Assembly (NCBI GenBank): GCA_963995525.1
Contig: OZ023212.1
Location: forward strand, 15,389,775 to 15,453,774
Source: Escarpia spicata
Lineage: Eukaryota > Annelida > Polychaeta > Sabellida > Siboglinidae
DNA length: 64,000 nt
Reading direction: 5' to 3'
The position numbers were made by a program, and so were the translations under genes. How positions within the stretch are numbered: the first letter of the stretch is position 1; each line of letters begins with the position of its first letter. Shown piece after piece: positions 58,301-64,000 of the stretch. The notes beneath the pieces are model-generated. The model ran no database searches. It worked only from the letters and a program-made list of their open reading frames with translations, and had not been told where the DNA came from.

Positions 58301-58581
58301 AACTTAATACTGTCTAGAAAATATATTTTCTCAGTTTTGAAGGAGAGTAGAAAGGGCCATTGCGATGTGTAAATAGTAGTGTCCTGTCAGTTTCCATTTG
58401 TTGCTACGCTATTCAATCACAATGAAGGCATTGTAGTATATTTTAGTTAATGTGTGTTTGGTTTGTAGTAATTACAATTTCAAACTTATTAAACACAAAC
58501 ATGCAACAAAGTAATTTCATGTAGTTTTCGTAGATCCCCCTTAGCAAAAAGCACTGTCGATTACAGAAAATGCTTGCTATT

Positions 58582-58583
<2 letters not shown>
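55371..58583. other. Non-coding stretch, nothing recognised
   Basis: Includes a short TA tract near 57700. ORFs of up to 125 codons (56867-57244) have no domain or splice context that I can support. Confidence 0.45.
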
Positions 58584-58646
<63 letters not shown>

Positions 58647-58710
58647 TGTGCGTGTGTATGTGCGTGTGTGGATGTGTGTGCGCTTGCGTGCGTGCGTGCG
58701 TGCGTGCGTG
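58584..58710. repeat. (TG)n with (TGCG)n end
   Basis: TG dinucleotide tract passing into GTGC units. It has the same composition as 12280-12447. Confidence 0.97.
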
Positions 58711-59214
58711 AATTGCTTTGCAAACACTACACGTTTCCTGCCAATAGATACGTTTCCTATTCAATAACAAGAAACTAGTAAGTCGGTACAAAATGTAAAA
58801 ACCAATTAAGTAATTGCAAATTTACATAGTGCAGACATATGTGGGACTTGGTTTTCATACATGAAAATAGTAATGTGTAGTAATTAACAAATTACAGTAT
58901 AATCTATGTGTTTACAAGAATCGTAATTTCATCCATAGTATCCTTTATATGAATTGTCAATGATCTCATTGGAGAGTGCTATGTGAGTTGTGTATGCCCG
59001 TCGGATATGGAGGTGAATTATTACTCTGTAAAGTCCTACTAGAATATTGCGTCCGCTTACTAGGTGCTTCCCTGCTGTGGTGGATACGGTTAGGCGGAGT
59101 ACAACTAATTTAGGCCATTAAAGTTTGGTTACGTCCGTCAATTCTGCTGCTCGCCAAAATCCGTGTCATAAATACCTCGCTTGAAAAAAAGCCTTGATCT
59201 TGCACTAGATCTGG

Positions 59215-59445
59215 CATCTGTGTGTTACCACTGTTCTCTCCCTAAATGTGTTACCCTTAGTGTGTTACCGCTGTTCTCTCCCTAAGTGTGTTACCCTTAG
59301 TGTGTTACCACTGTTGTCTCCCTTAGTGTGTTACCCTTCGTGTGTTACCGCTGTTGTCTCCCTTAGTGTGTTACCCTTCGTGTGTTACCGCTGTTGTCTC
59401 CCTTAGTGTGTTACCCTTCGTGTGTTACCGCTGTTGTCTCCCTTA
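59215..59445. repeat. Minisatellite, first block
   Basis: Tandem units containing GTGTGTTACC + (C/A)CTGTTCTCTCCCTTA, here in a longer form with an extra TAGTGTGTTACCC half-unit. Confidence 0.95.
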
Positions 59446-59876
59446 ATAATAATAATAGTAATAATAACTTCTATAGCGCAAGAGGCGCAACATACAAGAG
59501 TCGTTGGACAAAATCGTTAACATGGACAAGTAAGAGTCGTCATTAGAGCCAGGGACCGCCAAAGGCTAGGATGGGAATGCAATTTCAAATAAATAAGTCT
59601 TCAGTTTTTTTTACGAAAGGTAGCAATAGTCTCAGATGATTTTAAAGTGACAGGAAGTTGATTCCAGATTTTGGGTGCAGCTACAGAAAAGTACATTTGC
59701 CAATATTAAGCTTGGTTTTCGGAACAAAATGTTGTTGTTAAACAGATGATCTGAGATTCCTGGGAATATCGTAAAAACGAAGGAGACTAAACAAATAGGA
59801 TGTATGTTGTGTAGAAAGGGCACGATATGTGAGAGTGGCTAACTTGAATTGTATTCTATATGCAAATGGAAGCCAG
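59446..59876. mobile_element. Unassigned insertion splitting the minisatellite
   Basis: Starts with an AATAATAATA run, then CTTCTATAGCGCAAGAGGCG, and ends TATATGCAAATGGAAGCCAGTG, where the minisatellite resumes. The A/T-rich run and the GCGC motif resemble a reverse-oriented non-LTR 3' tail. No coding text. Confidence 0.45.
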
Positions 59877-61375
59877 TGTTACCACTGTTTTGTCTCTAAG
59901 TGTGTTACCGCTGTTCTCTTTCTTAGTGTGTTACCATTGTTACCGCTGTTCTATTCCTTAGTGTGTTACCGCTGTTCTCTTCCTTGATGTGTTACCGCTG
60001 TTCTCTTCCTTGGTGTGTTACCGCTGTTCTCTTCCTTGGTGTGTTACCGCTGTTCTCTTCTTTGATGTGTTACCGCTGTTCTCTTCCTTGGTGTGTTACC
60101 GCTGTTCTCTTCCTTGATGTGTTACCGCTGTTCTCTTCCTTAGTGTGTTACCGCTGTTCTCTTCCTTGATGTGTTACCGTTGTTCTCTTCCTTAGTGTGT
60201 TACCGCTGTTCTCTCCCTTAGAGTGTTACCACTGTTCTATCCCTTAGTGTGTTACCACTGTTCTCTTCCTTGATGTGTTACCGCTGTTCTCTTCCTTGAT
60301 GTGTTACCACTGTTCTATCCCTTAGTGTGTTACCGCTGTTCTCTTCCTTGATGTGTTACCGTTGTTCTCTTCCTTGATGTGTTACCGCTGTTCTCTTCCT
60401 TGATGTGTTACCGCTGTTCTCTTCCTTAGTGTGTTACCGCTGTGCTCTCCCTTAGTGTGTTACCTCTGTTCTATCCTTTAGTGTGTTACCGCTGTTCTCT
60501 TCCTTGATGTGTTACCACTGTTCTCTCCCTTAGTGTGTTACCGCTGTTATCTTCCTTAGTGTGTTACCGCTGTTCTCTTCCTTAGTGTGTTACCACTGTT
60601 CTCTCCCTTAGTGTGTTACCGCTGTTCTCTCCCTTAAAGTGTTACCGCTGTTCTCTTCCTTAATGTGTTACCGCTGTTCTCTTCCTTAATGTGTTGCCGC
60701 TGTTATCTTCCTTAGTGTGTTACCATTGTTCTCTCCCTTAGTGTATTACCATTGTTCTCTCTCTTAGTGTGTTTCCACTGTTCTCTCCCTTAGTGTGTTA
60801 CCGCTGTTCTCTTCCTTAGTGTGTTACCGCTGTTCTCTTCCTTGATGTTGTACCGCTGTTCTCTTCCTTAGTGTGTTACCACTGTTCTCTCCCTAAGTGT
60901 GTTACCGCTGTTCTCTCCCTTAATGTGTTACCGCTGTTCTCTCCCTTAATGTGTTACCGCTGTTCTCTTCCTTAGTGTGTTACCGCTGTTCTCTTCCTTA
61001 GTGTGTTACCGCTGTTCTCTTCCTTAGTGTGTTGCCGCTGTTCTCTTCCTTTATGTGTTACCGCTGTTCTCTTCCTTAGTGTGTTACCGCTGTTCTCTTC
61101 CTTTGCGTGTTACCACTGTTCTCTTCCTTAGTATGTTACCACCGTTCTCTCCCTTAGTGTGTTACCGCTGTTCTCTTCCTTGGTGTGTTGCTGCTGTTCT
61201 CTTCATTGATGTGTTACCGCTGTTCTCTTCCTTGATGTGTTACCGCTGTTCTCTTCATTAGTGTGTTACCGCTGTTCTCTTCCTTATTGTGTTACCGCTG
61301 TTCTCTTCCTTTGTGTGTTACCGCTGTTCTCTCCCTTAGTGTGTTACCGCTGTTCTCTCCCTTAGTGTGTTGCTG
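59877..61375. repeat. Minisatellite, 26-bp unit, about 55-60 copies
   Basis: Unit TGTGTTACCGCTGTTCTCTT + CCTTGA/CCTTAG, 26 bp with point variants. Because 26 is not a multiple of 3, an ORF through it repeats every 26 residues (as at 59963-60169). These ORFs are artefacts of the tandem array. Confidence 0.97.
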
Positions 61376-62500
61376 CTGATGTCAGATCTTAGCGTGTGGC
61401 TGTTTTTATTAATTGATCTGATCACATATGTTTAAATCGTGTTACTACATGTGCACCTTTAATCCGTAAAACGTATTTCTACCCGCAACCACAGTACACA
61501 AGAATATTAAAAAGTAAACACTGTAACAACGGCGAGAAACATTGTAGCGTATGTGGTGCACAGTTTCGCCACCTAGCGGAGTCTTATAAACTAAGACTAT
61601 TACAAACGTCCACGGTAACAACAGCTGTCACATGGGTTATACATACTAGCGATCTGCATGTTATTATATTTAATATTTCCGATGTACCTCTGTGGGAGTC
61701 TTTGTCACCTATATCCAGGTAAGTTCCGTGAATGTTAACACATACATTGAAATGGGAAATGATGTAATGGATCCTGTAAGTTTACCACTTTAGTATAATG
61801 ATATTCTCGTAAAAGAATGTGGTTTAACAACAATAATGTACAGCCAATTAAGCTTTTAAAAATGTTATGATTATGAAAATATTGAAATTAATTGTTCACC
61901 CAATTTTAAAAGAATATGATACACAAAGCAGCGTTAATAAAATACAGTGCATATTAATGACCACCATACCTCACTAAGACGTTAAAAGAATAAAACAGTA
62001 ACTTCTTATTGTGCCAATGTGCTTAAAACAGAATTGACAGACAGCTTACAAGAATGGAAACCAGGTACACCAGATTGCCAAAATCCTGCTGCAATGCCAA
62101 TGAAACAACTAATCCGTTCAGAAACAACCATAGAATACCATTGTTCTATAAAAAAAACCCGCCGTGGTCGGGCGTCTGGTTACTTATCTCGCATCGCTGC
62201 CTTGTACTAGCTGACGCATCCCAAGTTAAGTCAACAATGGTGTAAGTGTAAAAACAAAGTCGGCGATTATGTGTTCAGCGCCGGAGTTACGACTGCAAAA
62301 AATTTGATATTGCGCTTCACACGTTACTCCCTGGCAAACCTGTTTATCTAACACCATCTCAACTTATCTATAAAGCATTCAGGCACGCTGCAATTAATGC
62401 ACGAAGACTACTGGTTCGCAAATATCCACCGTTGTCTACAGTACTCAATGATACAGCTGAGTGAACTAAAGCAATGTAAAGAAACCGAACTTGCGCAACG
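61376..62500. other. Non-coding stretch
   Basis: A short piece at 61808-61860 (AAAAGAATGTGGTTTAACAA) recalls the C-terminal part of LINE family A. Otherwise nothing recognised. Confidence 0.4.
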
Positions 62501-62508
62501 TTCCAAAC

Positions 62509-62581
62509 GGCAGCACAGGATTCGAACCCGGGTTCTCTCGACTGAGAGTCCGATGCTCTAATCACTGCGCCACGGCGCTCC
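62509..62581 (-). tRNA. tRNA-derived pseudogene or SINE head
   Basis: The reverse strand contains an A-box-like GTGGCGCAGTGATTAGAGC and a perfect B box GGTTCGAATCC, correctly spaced. The anticodon stem (CGGAC / GTCGA) is missing a base, and the acceptor ends (GGAGCGC / GTGCTGCC) do not pair well. It is therefore unlikely to be a working tRNA. Confidence 0.6.
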
Positions 62582-63036
62582 ACTGTGGGCCCCTGGACAG
62601 AGATTAGCCGGGTATTGCATCATTATAGTCCTCACTCCTTGTTACATTCTACAATGGGGACTTCACAGCAAAATACGACTTTTGCCCAATTAGAACACCA
62701 ATTTGAAGCATTCAAGTTACGTCTAAGAATGTTTCTACCCCAAGAAAATTACCCCAAAAGCGTTTTTTGTTTGTGGCGGCCCCCGTAAGTGTGGCCCTGT
62801 AAGTGCCACGAACAACTTCCGCGCCTCTCCTGTCCTAAACCAGGCACTGATCATTAAATCCGTTGACTTGATTCTGGGGTCTCGCCATTAAGGACACTAT
62901 TCACGTTGGCAGTGACTACCCTCGGTGATACAAACTCCGGCGTCAATCCAAGAGTTATTTGTCTGAAATACGCCAATACATAACCTACAAAGCTAAGATG
63001 CTCTTTACTGGACGCAGTGGCGTGTTTAGCGGGATA

Positions 63037-63092
63037 TATATATATATATTCATATATATACATATATATATATATATATACATATATATATG

Positions 63093-63180
<88 letters not shown>

Positions 63181-63242
63181 CACACACACATATATATATG
63201 TGTGTATATATATATATATGTATATATACATATATATATATC
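63037..63242. repeat. (TA)n/(TATG)n microsatellite
   Basis: About 205 bp of TA with scattered CA and TG. All ORFs across it encode only Ile/Tyr repeats. Confidence 0.97.
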
Positions 63243-63509
63243 CTGTTGCGCCACTTACGTCATGGCTGACTAAGCTTGGCTCCTCTTTGGCTTTGTTTGC
63301 CCCCCGGCCCCACCAATGCCCGCCGTTTGTCCCCTCTCCAAAATCTGAGTTACGCTTCTGAGTGGACGGAGTACTGTATTATTTAACTTATTTCCAAAGC
63401 TTACTCGTGGGTTTGTCTGCTGGTCCTATCAAAATAATCCTTTCCACATCAAGCTAATGAGGAAGTGTTCATACTATTCTCGTAAACGTCCCGAAACAAG
63501 CATTGCTAT

Positions 63510-63790
63510 CACAAGGATATCACTTCAGAATTGCGTCCCAGTAGAAGAGGATATCACGTCAGTAAAACATATCAACCGACGAGGTTATAACAACAGAGCA
63601 GGACTGACTTCAATAAGACGCCCCAACCGACGAGACTTCAGTAGGTATTTCCTACTGACGTGGGTATATGACTTCGATAACATCGCAACAGAAGACGATA
63701 TCACTTCAAGCCAATTTCCAGACGACGAAGACGGATATCACTTCGGTAAAACATCCCAACCGAAGACTATATCACGTCGGTAACAAGTTC
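63510..63790. repeat. Degenerate minisatellite, about 45-50 bp unit
   Basis: Recurring GATATCAC(T/G)TC(A/G)GTAAAACAT.CCAACCGA(C/A)GA units, at least five, each diverged. An open frame of 108 codons crosses it but is repeat-driven. Confidence 0.7.
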
Positions 63791-64000
63791 CAACGGAACA
63801 GGACATACGTTCCGGTCATCCTAAAGGGTTATGTTGTTAAGTAATGTATGACCTGTCAGTTGTCAGCTTGTAAGTAGCGTGGAACTCAGATTCAACTGCT
63901 GACGCCCGATCTCCTTGGCATCTACTTTCTCTTAACATGCACGTGTTCACTTGGAGTCAAGTCCGCGTACAAGCCTGCCTCGTGTACACTTAAGGTCAAG

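Noticed and set aside
59963..61261. Cys/Leu-rich periodic ORFs
   Set aside because: Products of the 26-bp minisatellite; the period of 26 residues follows from the unit length.
62509..62581. A functional tRNA gene
   Set aside because: Anticodon stem lacks a base and acceptor stem does not pair; better read as pseudogene or SINE head.
62854..63361. ORFs of Ile/Tyr repeats
   Set aside because: Translations of a (TA)n tract.

Overview
The window is animal genomic DNA carrying an endogenous double-stranded DNA virus / Maverick-Polinton-type element (closest to the adintovirus group). Intron-exon genes, several non-LTR retrotransposon families, long (TG)n/(TA)n tracts and a minisatellite all point to an invertebrate genome. 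The commonest LINE resembles, from memory, LINEs of marine lophotrochozoans such as tube-worm annelids. The species cannot be fixed from the sequence.

Host part 1 (1-20681). A plus-strand multi-exon gene runs from about 2835 to 19238. Its exons encode, in order, DEG/ENaC transmembrane segment 1, three C-type lectin domains (two exons each), a Thr-rich stalk, and the DEG/ENaC finger/thumb and transmembrane segment 2 with a GCS selectivity-filter motif. Splice phases agree across several junctions, so this looks like one lectin-bearing sodium-channel gene. It carries defects: an in-frame TGA in lectin domain 2, a missing palm exon beside a (TG)n tract, and a 1-bp deletion near the 3' end. LINE fragments fill its introns.

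Viral element (20682-48215). Terminal inverted repeats of about 215 bp lie at 20682-20896 and 47999-48215, with a third copy at 41448-41662. The gene set is: a spliced early gene; an RPA1-like single-strand DNA-binding protein with a likely alternatively spliced partner; an iteron-like repeat array; a protein-primed family B DNA polymerase with two zinc fingers and an OTU-like region; adenain-like protease; double-jelly-roll hexon; a pX/pVI-like basic core protein; a small membrane protein; two conserved uncharacterised proteins; an A32/FtsK-type packaging ATPase; and a NADAR-domain protein. The late genes form one tightly packed leftward series (NADAR > ATPase > 136 aa > 232 aa > TM > pX > hexon > protease) that converges on the rightward polymerase. 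No integrase or penton gene was recognised.

Rearrangement. 17244-30461 (3.4 kb of host flank plus the left two-thirds of the element) is present again in reverse complement at 32079-45144, inserted between the pX gene and the membrane-protein gene. The arms differ by SNPs, microsatellite lengths, a 266-bp tandem duplication, a 40-bp polymerase deletion and a polymerase active-site substitution. They therefore behave like two alleles or an aged duplication, and mis-joined haplotypes are a serious alternative. Without the inverted copy the element is about 14.5 kb.

Host part 2 (48216-64000) has no convincing host gene. It holds LINE fragments, a MITE-like inverted-repeat element, a 26-bp-unit minisatellite of about 1.5 kb, a tRNA-derived pseudogene and simple repeats.
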